Below, one piece after another: positions 45,012 to 54,619 of a stretch of DNA of 64,000 nucleotides. The translations under genes were made by a program, and so were the position numbers. The notes beneath the pieces were generated by a model. That model ran no database searches. It was not told where the DNA came from and saw nothing but the letters and a program-made list of their open reading frames with translations. This stretch comes from Caldilineaceae bacterium (GTDB lineage: Bacteria; Chloroflexota; Anaerolineae; Caldilineales; Caldilineaceae): positions 1 to 64,000 of the forward strand of contig JAJEDI010000100.1 of assembly GCA_022821585.1 (NCBI GenBank). Direction: 5' to 3'. Each line of letters starts with the position of its first letter. The first letter of the stretch is position 1.

Positions 45012-46595
45012 ATGGTTCGGAAAACGACTTGGAGATGGATGACGTTAGTTCTCGTACTGGCCCTTGTCCTGTCAGGCTGTCAACCGGTACAACCGGCCGC
45101 CTCCGGCGACGATGCCGCAATGGCCGGCGAAGAAGTGGTCATCGCCGTCGGCATCGAGCCGGTCAGCCTCGACGCCTGGCGCTCCTTCGCCGGCACCGGC
45201 GGACCCGGCTTCCGCAACGCCATAGAACAGCTGATCAACCGCGATTTCACCACCGGTGAGTTCGTCCCCATCCTCGCCACCTCTTGGGAGAGACAGAACG
45301 ACACCACAATCCGCTTCACGCTCCGCGAGGGCGTCACCTTCCACGACGGCTCCCCCTTTAACGCGGAAGCCGCCGCCGCCAGCATCAACCACACATTCGA
45401 TGCGGACAACGCCTTCGACCTGCTCGACTTCCTTGGCACAATGAGCGCCGAAGCAGTTGACGAATACACTCTTGACATCTCCACGCCCGAGCCAGACCCG
45501 ATTTTGCTCGGCAAGGTCGAGTGGGTAGGCATCTCCTCAGCCAGGCAACTGGCCGAAGACCCTGACTCCTACCATACCGAACTAATCGGCACCGGCCCTT
45601 ACAAGTATGTCGAGTGGCGCAAAGGCGAGTCGATTACCTATGAGGCCAACCCCGACTGGTGGGGCCTGTCCAATCCCGACGACGCGCGCGGCGCGCAAAC
45701 CTTCAAGAATGTTACGATTCGATTCCTGCAGGAGGACCAGGTGCGGGTCGCCGCCGTACAGGCCGGAGAGGTCGATCTGGCCGCGTTCATCACGCCGGAA
45801 CAGTGCCAGCTTCTCGGTGACGAAGCTGACGCCAGCTGCGTGTCCGCCCCCAGCGTCGAGACGATTTTCATCCGCATGGATACCAACAGCCCTCTCTTGT
45901 CTGACCAGCGTGTTCGCCTCGCCTTCCAGCTGGCCATCGACAAAGAAGCCATCGTCGATAGCATCCTTGGCGGCGCGGCCACCGTCGCCAGCCAGATCGT
46001 CAACTCCTCCGCCACCGGCCACGACCCCAGCCTGGAGCCGTATCCCTACGACCCCGACCAGGCTCGTGAACTCCTGGCCGCCGCGGCCGCGGACGGCGTA
46101 CCCGTCGATATGGAAATCACGCTCGGCGCCCGCCATGCAGTCTTCCCCAGAATCGACGAGGTCATACAGGCCGTTGCCTCCATGCTCACCGATGTCGGCT
46201 TCAGCGTAACCACCACCTTCTACGATCCCGAAGGCTTCGGCCAGGTGATGCTGATCAACATCAAGGACGTTCCCGAAGATCGGAACTTCGTCGCCATCCA
46301 TCTGCATGGCAACGAGATCATGGACTACGCCTCCTCCTACCGCTTCTACTACTCCTGCGAGGGCATCCTCTCTGTCTACTGTAACGAGGAAGCTGACGCC
46401 GTCTGGACGAAGGCGCTTCCCCTCACTGGTGACGAGCGTGAAATGACGCTGCAGGAACTCAGTCGAATCGTGCACGAGGACGTCGCTATTGGTTACATAG
46501 GCCACCTCGATCTCGCTTACGGCCTCGGCGGCCGGGTCGAATGGGCGCCCCAGCTTGATCACCGCATCCTCGTCAAGGAGATGACTCTGAAGTAA
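45012..46595 (+). CDS. Orphan lipoprotein solute-binding protein, peptide/nickel family (SBP_bac_5)
   Basis: The 527-residue protein starts after AGGAGGG with MVRKTTWRWMTLVLVLALVL and the lipobox LSGC (about 19-22). It has EPVSLDAWRSFAG, FTLREGVTFHDGSPFNAEA and VRLAFQLAIDKEAIVDSIL, normal for the family. No permease or ATPase gene is adjacent on the plus strand, so it must work with a transporter encoded elsewhere or act as a sensor. Confidence 0.92.
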   Translation: MVRKTTWRWMTLVLVLALVLSGCQPVQPAASGDDAAMAGEEVVIAVGIEPVSLDAWRSFAGTGGPGFRNAIEQLINRDFTTGEFVPILATSWERQNDTTIRFTLREGVTFHDGSPFNAEAAAASINHTFDADNAFDLLDFLGTMSAEAVDEYTLDISTPEPDPILLGKVEWVGISSARQLAEDPDSYHTELIGTGPYKYVEWRKGESITYEANPDWWGLSNPDDARGAQTFKNVTIRFLQEDQVRVAAVQAGEVDLAAFITPEQCQLLGDEADASCVSAPSVETIFIRMDTNSPLLSDQRVRLAFQLAIDKEAIVDSILGGAATVASQIVNSSATGHDPSLEPYPYDPDQARELLAAAAADGVPVDMEITLGARHAVFPRIDEVIQAVASMLTDVGFSVTTTFYDPEGFGQVMLINIKDVPEDRNFVAIHLHGNEIMDYASSYRFYYSCEGILSVYCNEEADAVWTKALPLTGDEREMTLQELSRIVHEDVAIGYIGHLDLAYGLGGRVEWAPQLDHRILVKEMTLK

Positions 46596-46633
46596 GACGA
46601 TTCAGATCGATGTCGTCTGCTGCATGTGACAAG

Positions 46634-46703
46634 AGCGGCTTCTGCCGCTACAATGTCCGCACCAATTGACCGCGGCGCTGCCGCCAGCGTCGCGGTCGAT
46701 TTT
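46634..46703 (+). terminator. Tandem hairpins, probable terminator of the orphan SBP gene
   Basis: The first hairpin is AGCGGC-TTCT-GCCGCT (46634-46649). The second pairs GACCGCGGCGCTG (46668-46680) with CAGCGTCGCGGTC, one mismatch, and is followed by ATTTTC. Confidence 0.6.
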
Positions 46704-46805
46704 CGCAACAAACCGTTCCGCGCCCCGAGAACTGTTATCCTGGACGTAAAATGTACAAGCGCTTACGCGCCAAATGGATGGTGCCGGATATAGTGGAGAC
46801 TGACG

Positions 46806-47018
46806 ATGAAGGAAAGCGGCCGCACAGGAATCATTCTAGCAGGCATGATCGGAGGCGCGCTGCTGGGCGGCGTCTTTGCCTGGCTATCCAGCGCGCGTAC
46901 AGATGAGGACGGCGAGACAGCGCTCGGAACCATCGGCCCCGCCGAATACTTCCAAATCGGTATCGGCGTTCTCACCTTGGCCCGGCAGTTCCAGTCTCTG
47001 CTCCAACGAAAATTGTGA
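46806..47018 (+). CDS. Small glycine-zipper membrane protein
   Basis: The 70-residue protein has a hydrophobic, glycine-spaced segment GIILAGMIGGALLGGVFAWL (about 7-26), a polar turn, and a C-terminal amphipathic stretch. GGAGA lies 6 bases before the ATG. The pattern resembles short YtxH-like proteins, but no family can be named. It is 53 bases before the FprA gene. Confidence 0.6.
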   Translation: MKESGRTGIILAGMIGGALLGGVFAWLSSARTDEDGETALGTIGPAEYFQIGIGVLTLARQFQSLLQRKL

Positions 47019-47071
47019 TTTTCGCCGCCGTATTGTAGTTTGAACGCAGAAACGAATTCTAAAGGGAAATT

Positions 47072-48541
<1,470 letters not shown>

Positions 48542-48602
48542 CGTTCTGCAACAGGCGCTATTTGACTCCCGGTCGAGAAAGCTGCATTGGCAAGGCGATA
48601 CT

Positions 48603-50090
48603 TCAGCCTGTCTTGTCGTTGTCGTCTTCAGCCCGCGGTTCGAGAAGAGCGTCCATCTCCTGCGTCTCCTCTTCACTTACCCCACCCTCAGCTTGGCTCT
48701 TACCCGCCTGACTGTCCGCATCTGTTTGGAGACTTACACCTTCCGCGTCCATCACTTCCGCAGCGCCGTCTTCCGCTGTGGAATGCGCCTCTGATTCATC
48801 AAGCTCCCATGTTTCGTCATACTCCCAATCATCCGACTCGGGAGTCAAACTGACCGGAACGTGGGCAGGCAACGAGGCTTTGATCTCTGTGTCGGACCCA
48901 TCTCCCCAGTAGGAGGTCACCGACGCCAGCACGGGCAGATCATCCAGACTGAGCATTGAATTGGTTCGTTTTGGCACCGTCACCCTCTCTTCCAATTCCA
49001 CTGGGCGTTCTTTGATCTCAGGTTCCTGTCTTTCAGGCGCTGCCAGGAGCGCGTCCGGCCCTTCTGGCAGCTGGTTCATCTTCCTGTATAGCTGTGACAG
49101 CGCCGGGCCGACCGCATCCAGCGGAAGTTGGCTCCGCACCGGCGTGTCCGACGTCTCCCACAGTTCGGCCAGTTCCTCGAAATCCCACACTGCCGACAGC
49201 ACGCTTTCGCTGCGAAAGTTGGACGACTCCACAAGAATACCGCTTGCCCGCGGCGTAAGCTCCTGCGGCGCAAGCACCGACGAACGTCCCATGAATGGGT
49301 CCCGCTGGCGGCGGCTGAACTCATTATGGCCGACCAGAAAGCTGATCGCGGCGAACAACTGGTTGTCCTGCATGCGCGCCAGCATCCCGGCCCGCAGCTT
49401 CTCATACAACACCCTCTGTGTGGCCGCGCCCTGTCCGATCAGCAGCTCCGCACCCTGGTAGGCCAGAAGCCGCCCCACTTCCGGGTAGAGCAGGTCCCCG
49501 CCCAGCATCAACCCGATCCTGCCAACAGGCGACGGAATGACGTTCCACTCGTGGCCGGGTTGAGCCAGGTCCTCGTCCTCGGTATGCAGGACCCGTTTAG
49601 CCTGGTAGCCCAGCCGCTCCCCGCCGGGACCGTACACAACCGTCAGGTTCCGCAGCACCCCGTCCAGCGGGTCCGGCAGGTATGCGCTCGGCGCAACCAG
49701 CGTCACGTCAAACTCCTGCGCCAGCCCGCCGAAAACCTCGTCGTACGCATCCCACACCATTTCCGGCTGCGTCGTCAACAATGCCCCCGCCATCTGACGA
49801 AAGTCGGTGTTGAACCATCCGGCCACAGCTCCCGAAACGCCGCCGCTGATCTTCAACCACAGGCTTGACTGCCGCCGCCGCGCCATGTCCGCCCGCTTGA
49901 GCAGGTTCGCCTGGAATCCGCCCAGAAGAGGCGGGATCACCATCACCCCGGCCAGTTCCGGAAAGACCACCAGCCGCGCCCGCTTGTTCTCCGCCGCCCG
50001 TAAGAACCTGCGCAGGTCCTCGCGGTACTCCTCCAGCGTCTGCGGCAGCCGCATCTTCTGCTGTATGCACGCGACGATCAACGTCTTCAT
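48603..50090 (-). CDS. Nitrilase-superfamily homologue lacking the catalytic cysteine, with acidic tail
   Basis: The first 290 residues follow the carbon-nitrogen hydrolase fold: catalytic-type Glu45 in VVFPELAGV and Lys165 in GYQAKRVLH. At the usual nucleophile position (consensus IGxxICYDxxxPE) the sequence is IGLMLGGDLLYPE, with Gly197 where Cys is expected. The enzyme is therefore probably not an amidase. A variable tail of about 170 residues follows, rich in Glu, Asp and Ser (EEETQEMDALLEPRAEDDN). It converges with the FprA gene (61 bases apart). A possible -10 (TATTAT, 50187-50192, minus) lies upstream. Confidence 0.8.
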   Translation of the reverse strand: MKTLIVACIQQKMRLPQTLEEYREDLRRFLRAAENKRARLVVFPELAGVMVIPPLLGGFQANLLKRADMARRRQSSLWLKISGGVSGAVAGWFNTDFRQMAGALLTTQPEMVWDAYDEVFGGLAQEFDVTLVAPSAYLPDPLDGVLRNLTVVYGPGGERLGYQAKRVLHTEDEDLAQPGHEWNVIPSPVGRIGLMLGGDLLYPEVGRLLAYQGAELLIGQGAATQRVLYEKLRAGMLARMQDNQLFAAISFLVGHNEFSRRQRDPFMGRSSVLAPQELTPRASGILVESSNFRSESVLSAVWDFEELAELWETSDTPVRSQLPLDAVGPALSQLYRKMNQLPEGPDALLAAPERQEPEIKERPVELEERVTVPKRTNSMLSLDDLPVLASVTSYWGDGSDTEIKASLPAHVPVSLTPESDDWEYDETWELDESEAHSTAEDGAAEVMDAEGVSLQTDADSQAGKSQAEGGVSEEETQEMDALLEPRAEDDNDKTG

Positions 50091-50537
50091 CTGAGGCAGT
50101 CTGGCCGTTTCCAGGTCTCAGCGTCTGCCCGTATCGCAGCAAACTAGCGCAATCCAGACAACGTTTTCTGATTTGTATCAGGTTCCATAATACCATTAAA
50201 GGTATTCGAAACTTGAATCAGGTGGGGGGAACCACGGTGGAAATTCGAGGGGGAGTCGGTACTCTATAACAACTACCTTGTTTCTCAGACAGGTCTTGCT
50301 TTTCCAGTAACCCACTTTACACGCGTGCGCAGCAGTCACTGAGGCTCGCCTTCACCAAGAGACAACATCCTTGGTTTCCGTCTCTCTCAGGCCGCGATCC
50401 CTTGAAGCCTCCCCTCCCGGAGAGACACAACCCTTCGCCAGGACCTTCCCAGGCCGCTGACTCTCATCGCAAACGAATTGCCGACCCTGACCCGGAACTC
50501 CCAGCCAGCCTCCAAATTGCCCCGGTGGTGCCCCGGT
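50091..50537. other. Intergenic stretch, no gene seen
   Basis: It contains a small hairpin (CTGAT/ATCAG, 50169-50182), a possible weak minus-strand promoter for the nitrilase homologue, and a distant GTCTCTC/GAGAGAC pair near 50380-50426. No credible frame. Confidence 0.4.
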
Positions 50538-50586
50538 CACGCAACACGCATTACGCAATACGCAATACGCAATACGAACTACGCCT
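50538..50586. repeat. Perfectly phased seven-base repeat array abutting a stop codon
   Basis: Seven consecutive 7-base units on the plus strand: CACGCAA, CACGCAT, TACGCAA, TACGCAA, TACGCAA, TACGAAC, TACGCCT. The next base begins the TAG stop (as CTA) of the oxidoreductase gene. Confidence 0.9.
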
Positions 50587-51660
50587 CTACCCCTTATATG
50601 CCCCAATAATGTCAATGATCAACTTGACGTCCTTGCGTGCATGCTCCAGCGACGTGCGCGACGTCTTGTCGTTGACGATACAGTCGTGAAAGTGACGCAG
50701 TTCCTGTACAAACGCGCTGTCCCAGTCGATGTACGGCTCGGTCCGGTAGGTCCTGCCCTCGCCGTCGATCCCTTGTATCGACACCGTCGATAGGATGCCT
50801 CGCGAAAAACCGGTCGGGTACGCGACAGTGACCCGTTTGTCGTCTCCGTAGATCTCCAGCGTCTCCTTGAAATCCCACAGATCGGGCAGATCGATCCATG
50901 TGCCCACGCAGCGCGCGCCGTTTTCGTAGACCAGCGTGAATGTAACGGCCCGACCCTCCTGCCAGATCTCCGTATGTGACACCTCGACCGGCAGGCCCAT
51001 GATCTCGCGCAAGCCGTACAGGTCGTGGATCATGCTTCCCGCCAGCAGATGGAATGCGCGTTCTACGTGGGGAGGCGCCTCGCCGATCGCCTGCTCTCGG
51101 GCCGCCTGCCTCCCCTCCATCGCGCTCTCGATCGCCCCCTCCGGCAGGTCACCGAAGCTGCGCACGTCGAACTGCTGCAGATGCAACGCATTGTTCGGGT
51201 GCAGATGGTTGATCTGTACAAAGCGCACATCCATATCCGCCGCTTCCAGCTTCGCCCGCTCAAACGCCGGGTCATAGACCTTCATGTAGCCCGCCTGCCC
51301 CACCGTCCCCGCGCGCTTGCGCGCCTCGATCATCTCGTCGCACTCCTGCAGCGAGAAGCACACCGGCTTCTCCACGAAGGCATGCTTGCCCGCGTCAAAG
51401 GCGTCAACCGCCACCCCCTTCTTTGGGTCCGTCTGGCACAGCAGCACCGCCTCCACGTCAGATGCCAGCAGTTCGCGGTAGTCCGTAAAGTATTGGGGCA
51501 CGTGAAAGCGGTTGGCCACATACTGGGCCGCGCCCTCCGATACGTCGCACACTGCAGTCACCTCAAACTCGTCCTGCAACTCATTCAGGTTGGGCATATG
51601 ATGCACCTGGGCGATCGCTCCACATCCGATGACGCCTATTTTCACTCGTCTCACTTGCAT
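50587..51660 (-). CDS. Gfo/Idh/MocA-family NAD(P)-dependent oxidoreductase
   Basis: The 357-residue protein begins with the dinucleotide motif VKIGVIGCGAIAQVHHMPN and has the catalytic-type EKP (FVEKPVCF, about residue 97). A C-terminal alpha/beta domain follows. Its ATG is 51 bases from the cupin stop, and the GGAG ribosome site is supplied by the end of a 7-base repeat array. It is the last gene of the operon starting at 56347. Substrate unknown, probably a sugar or inositol derivative. Confidence 0.9.
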   Translation of the reverse strand: MQVRRVKIGVIGCGAIAQVHHMPNLNELQDEFEVTAVCDVSEGAAQYVANRFHVPQYFTDYRELLASDVEAVLLCQTDPKKGVAVDAFDAGKHAFVEKPVCFSLQECDEMIEARKRAGTVGQAGYMKVYDPAFERAKLEAADMDVRFVQINHLHPNNALHLQQFDVRSFGDLPEGAIESAMEGRQAAREQAIGEAPPHVERAFHLLAGSMIHDLYGLREIMGLPVEVSHTEIWQEGRAVTFTLVYENGARCVGTWIDLPDLWDFKETLEIYGDDKRVTVAYPTGFSRGILSTVSIQGIDGEGRTYRTEPYIDWDSAFVQELRHFHDCIVNDKTSRTSLEHARKDVKLIIDIIGAYKG

Positions 51661-51664
51661 TTCT

Positions 51665-51699
51665 CCGGTCGGTGGTCGGTGGCAGTCGGTGGTTCGGAC
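51665..51699. repeat. Seven-base repeat array between cupin and oxidoreductase genes
   Basis: Units on the plus strand: CCGGTCG, GTGGTCG, GTGGCAG, TCGGTGG, TTCGGAC. It occupies most of the 51-base gap between the two genes, and its end forms the CGGAG ribosome site of the oxidoreductase. Confidence 0.6.
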
Positions 51700-51711
51700 G
51701 TTGCAGACAAA

Positions 51712-52362
51712 CTATGAGCCGGTATATTCCTTGTCCTCAGTGCGCGAGGTAAAGCTGTTCCAGACATCTGCCAGCGCGAAGGCACGCCGGAAAGCCGGAT
51801 AAAGAGACGCCCACATCTCGTCGCGGGCCGCCAGGGCAGACTCTTCATCCCCTGCCTCTCGCGCCGCCCGAAAGGCCGCGATCTGTGACCGCTGCGTCTC
51901 GGTACTCGTCTCGACCGCGTCCAACCATGCTTCGGCTGCAGCCAACTGCTGGTCCAGCAACTCGTCGGTTGGTGTTTCGCGGTCTGGCTCAACGTCGTAG
52001 CTGGTATTCAGCACGAATCGGGGCGGCATCTTCGTGCCGTCCTCATTCCACATGGTATGTGTCGGCTGAATGTGCGGCGTGACCGACAGATACATGATGA
52101 CCGGCTCCTCGCCTACATTGCGCACCTGGTGCATCTCATCAGTGAGCGCAATACAGAGCTGTCCCGGCCCCAACACCTCCGCATGACCCTCGATTGTGAA
52201 CTCGGCCTGCCCCTGCAAAATCAGAAAAATCTCATGACCCAGATCATGCGTATGGCTTTGCGCAGTATGGCCTACGTCTACCTGCAAAAAGCGGGCGCGG
52301 ATCTCAGGCGTAGTCAACACATTGCGGATATCCTTATGGAAGTCCAGAACCTGGAAGGGCAC
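51712..52362 (-). CDS. Cupin-domain protein with C-terminal helical extension
   Basis: The 216-residue protein has the cupin metal motif SHTHDLGHEIFLILQGQAEF (about 36-55) and the second motif GPGQLCIALTDEMHQVRN. Residues from about 130 on are helical and charged (LLDQQLAAAEAWLDAVE). Such cupins may be isomerases, dioxygenases or sensors. It lies between the DppC permease and the oxidoreductase, so a catabolic or regulatory role for the imported compound is likely. Confidence 0.82.
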   Translation of the reverse strand: MPFQVLDFHKDIRNVLTTPEIRARFLQVDVGHTAQSHTHDLGHEIFLILQGQAEFTIEGHAEVLGPGQLCIALTDEMHQVRNVGEEPVIMYLSVTPHIQPTHTMWNEDGTKMPPRFVLNTSYDVEPDRETPTDELLDQQLAAAEAWLDAVETSTETQRSQIAAFRAAREAGDEESALAARDEMWASLYPAFRRAFALADVWNSFTSRTEDKEYTGS

Positions 52363-52457
52363 GGCGTTCTCCTTATTCGTGTCTGACTATCGGGGGCGAA
52401 GTCCTGGAAAATCGTGGGTGCTATTGAGAAGAAAAGTTCAACTACGGCTCCGCAGTC

Positions 52458-53387
52458 TCAATCAATCCGTCGCCGCAGCTTCGGATCGAGGAAGTCCCTG
52501 AAAGCGTCGCCAAAAAGGTTGGCGGCCATGATCGCAATCGTGATCGCCACGCCCGGAAAGATCACCAACCACCACGGCGGGCGAAACGCCGCCGCCAGCA
52601 CACCGCCCAGCATATTGCCCCAGCTCGGCGCCGGCGGCGGAATCCCCATCCCCAGAAAACTCAACGCCGACTCCGCAAAAATGGCGCCGCCCAGATGCAG
52701 CGTCGCCACCACCAGGATCGGCGCAACCGCCTGCGGCGCAACATGGCGCACCATGATCCGGACATTCGACGCCCCGATCATCTTGGCCGCTTCAACGTAC
52801 GAAGTCTCCTTGATCGAAAGTACCACCGCACGCGTGATCCGCGTTGCCGAGGGAATCCGCGTTACCGAGATGGCCACGATAACCGTAACCAGCCCCGCCC
52901 CCAGCACAACCAGCAACAGCAGCGCCAGGATCAGTCCGGGAAAAGACATCAGCACATCCACAACCCGCTGGCTGATCAGATCGAATCTCTGCCCTAGGTA
53001 GCCGCTCGCAATCCCCCACACAAAGCCGATCAGATCCCCAATTAATACGGCCGTGATACTCACGATTAGCGTAATGCGCGCACCGTAAATGATGCGGCTC
53101 AACAGGTCCCGCCCCAGTTGATCGGTGCCCAGAATGTGCTCTGCGGTCGGCGCGGCGCGAATCGCGGTGTAGTCGGCTTCCAATGGGTCGTAAGGGGAAA
53201 GCAGGGGCGCAAAAACAGCCATCACAAACATCAGCAGCCAGATGCCCACCGCCACCATCCCGATCGGCGAGGACTGCGCAAAGCGCCCCACAGCGCTGCT
53301 GAATCGAAGCAAAACATGCGGGCGCTGGCCCTCTATATCGAGAACGATACCTTCGGAATCGGCAGGCGCCGCGCTTGTTGTAGCCAT
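52458..53387 (-). CDS. Peptide-family ABC importer permease (DppC type)
   Basis: The 309-residue permease starts at ATG 53387 with AAGGAG 6 bases upstream. It has ILGTDQLGRDLLSRIIYGAR, the contact loop YVEAAKMIGASNVRIMVRH, and a terminal NLFGDAFRDFLDPKLRR. No ATPase genes accompany this importer. Confidence 0.93.
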   Translation of the reverse strand: MATTSAAPADSEGIVLDIEGQRPHVLLRFSSAVGRFAQSSPIGMVAVGIWLLMFVMAVFAPLLSPYDPLEADYTAIRAAPTAEHILGTDQLGRDLLSRIIYGARITLIVSITAVLIGDLIGFVWGIASGYLGQRFDLISQRVVDVLMSFPGLILALLLLVVLGAGLVTVIVAISVTRIPSATRITRAVVLSIKETSYVEAAKMIGASNVRIMVRHVAPQAVAPILVVATLHLGGAIFAESALSFLGMGIPPPAPSWGNMLGGVLAAAFRPPWWLVIFPGVAITIAIMAANLFGDAFRDFLDPKLRRRID

Positions 53388-53475
53388 GTCGGCTCCTTCA
53401 ATGTGTGGATAGTGGCCTGCATTCGCAGGGCAGCAGCTTCCATTTGCTGTGCCGCCGGCCACAGCTCCCTATCCA

Positions 53476-54435
53476 CTATTCGTAGCGAATGCGGGGATCG
53501 AGAAAGGCGTAACTCAGATCGACGAGAAGATTGATAATGACGTAAATCAAACCATACAGCAGAACGAGGTTCTGGATCATCATCCAGTCCCGCTCGGTCA
53601 TGCCCTGCACCAGCAGTTTACCAAGACCGGGCACCGCAAACGCCGTCTCGACCGACACCGCCCCGCCCAGCAAGCCGCCCAACGCCAGCCCCGTCGTGGT
53701 GACGACCGGCAGCATCGCGTTCTTGAAGACATGACGCCATACCACCAGTGTCTCCCGCAGCCCCTTGGCCCGCGCCGTCCGAATATAATCTTCGAACAAC
53801 ACCTCCAGCGCCGCCGAACGCGCCATGCGCGCTGTCGCCGCCGAAAGGCCCAACCCCAGCGCCATGGCTGGAAGTACCGTCATCGAAAGATTGCCTAACG
53901 GATCCTCCCACAGTTGGATTATCGTAATAGGAGGTCGCCAGGTAAAGACCAGAACGGAAAAAAGAATGATCAGCAAGCCCAGCCAGTAGCTTGGCACCGC
54001 GATAAAGACCGTAATACCGACGCGCGACAGATGGTCCATCAGTGAATTGCGCCACATCGCACTGAGCATCCCGATCGGCACCCCAATCAGCCATGAGAGC
54101 AGGACGGCCATAATAGCAATCTGCGCCGATATCGGACCCCTCCGCAAGATCATGCCGCTGATCGGCTCCTTGTTCCAGAAAGACGAGCCCATATCTCCGC
54201 TGATCACCTGCCGCATCCAATCGTAATATTGAATGTAATAGGGCTGATCCAATCCCAGACTGGCGCGCACCGCCTGCAGCTCTTCTTCACTCAGAACATA
54301 TATCCCGTCCGACTCAGACACGATCAACTGCAGCGGATCGCCTGGAATCACTCGCATCGCCAGGAAAATCAATACAGTGACGCCAAATATGGTCGGAATG
54401 GCGATCAGCAGGCGATTGAGAAGGTACTTTGACAT
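53476..54435 (-). CDS. Peptide-family ABC importer permease (DppB type)
   Basis: The 319-residue permease starts MSKYLLNRLLIAIPTIFGVT. It has the family contact loop YIRTARAKGLRETLVVW and ends LSYAFLDPRIRYE. No strong ribosome site precedes ATG 54435. A large hairpin (54465-54521) separates it from the SBP gene. Confidence 0.93.
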   Translation of the reverse strand: MSKYLLNRLLIAIPTIFGVTVLIFLAMRVIPGDPLQLIVSESDGIYVLSEEELQAVRASLGLDQPYYIQYYDWMRQVISGDMGSSFWNKEPISGMILRRGPISAQIAIMAVLLSWLIGVPIGMLSAMWRNSLMDHLSRVGITVFIAVPSYWLGLLIILFSVLVFTWRPPITIIQLWEDPLGNLSMTVLPAMALGLGLSAATARMARSAALEVLFEDYIRTARAKGLRETLVVWRHVFKNAMLPVVTTTGLALGGLLGGAVSVETAFAVPGLGKLLVQGMTERDWMMIQNLVLLYGLIYVIINLLVDLSYAFLDPRIRYE

Positions 54436-54464
54436 GAGCGTTTGGAGGGGTTCCGCTTTTCTTC

Positions 54465-54521
54465 ATCGAATGGGCGGCGCAACAGCCCGGCGACCGGGCA
54501 TCATCGCGCCGCCCATTCGAT
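54465..54521 (-). promoter_or_regulatory. Large nested hairpin after SBP gene
   Basis: ATCGAATGGGCGGCGC (54465-54480) and GCGCCGCCCATTCGAT (54506-54521) form a perfect 16-bp stem. Inside, GCCCGG-CGA-CCGGGC (54485-54499) forms a second 6-bp stem. No T-tract follows on the minus strand. It begins 30 bases before the DppB start. Confidence 0.9.
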
Positions 54522-54619
54522 CTTAAGCTGTTTGCAACCTTCACGGCTGACGAAGTCAGCGTACAGTGGCCGTAACTTGCATCTTCAAAGAACTCGGATC
54601 ACATGCAACGGTCGCTTTT

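Noticed and set aside
45582-46562. Open frame of 326 codons on the minus strand
   Set aside because: It is antisense to the orphan SBP gene, which has a lipoprotein signal and an excellent ribosome site.
50538-50586. Repeat array considered as a CRISPR
   Set aside because: The units are 7 bases with no spacers, and no cas gene is present.
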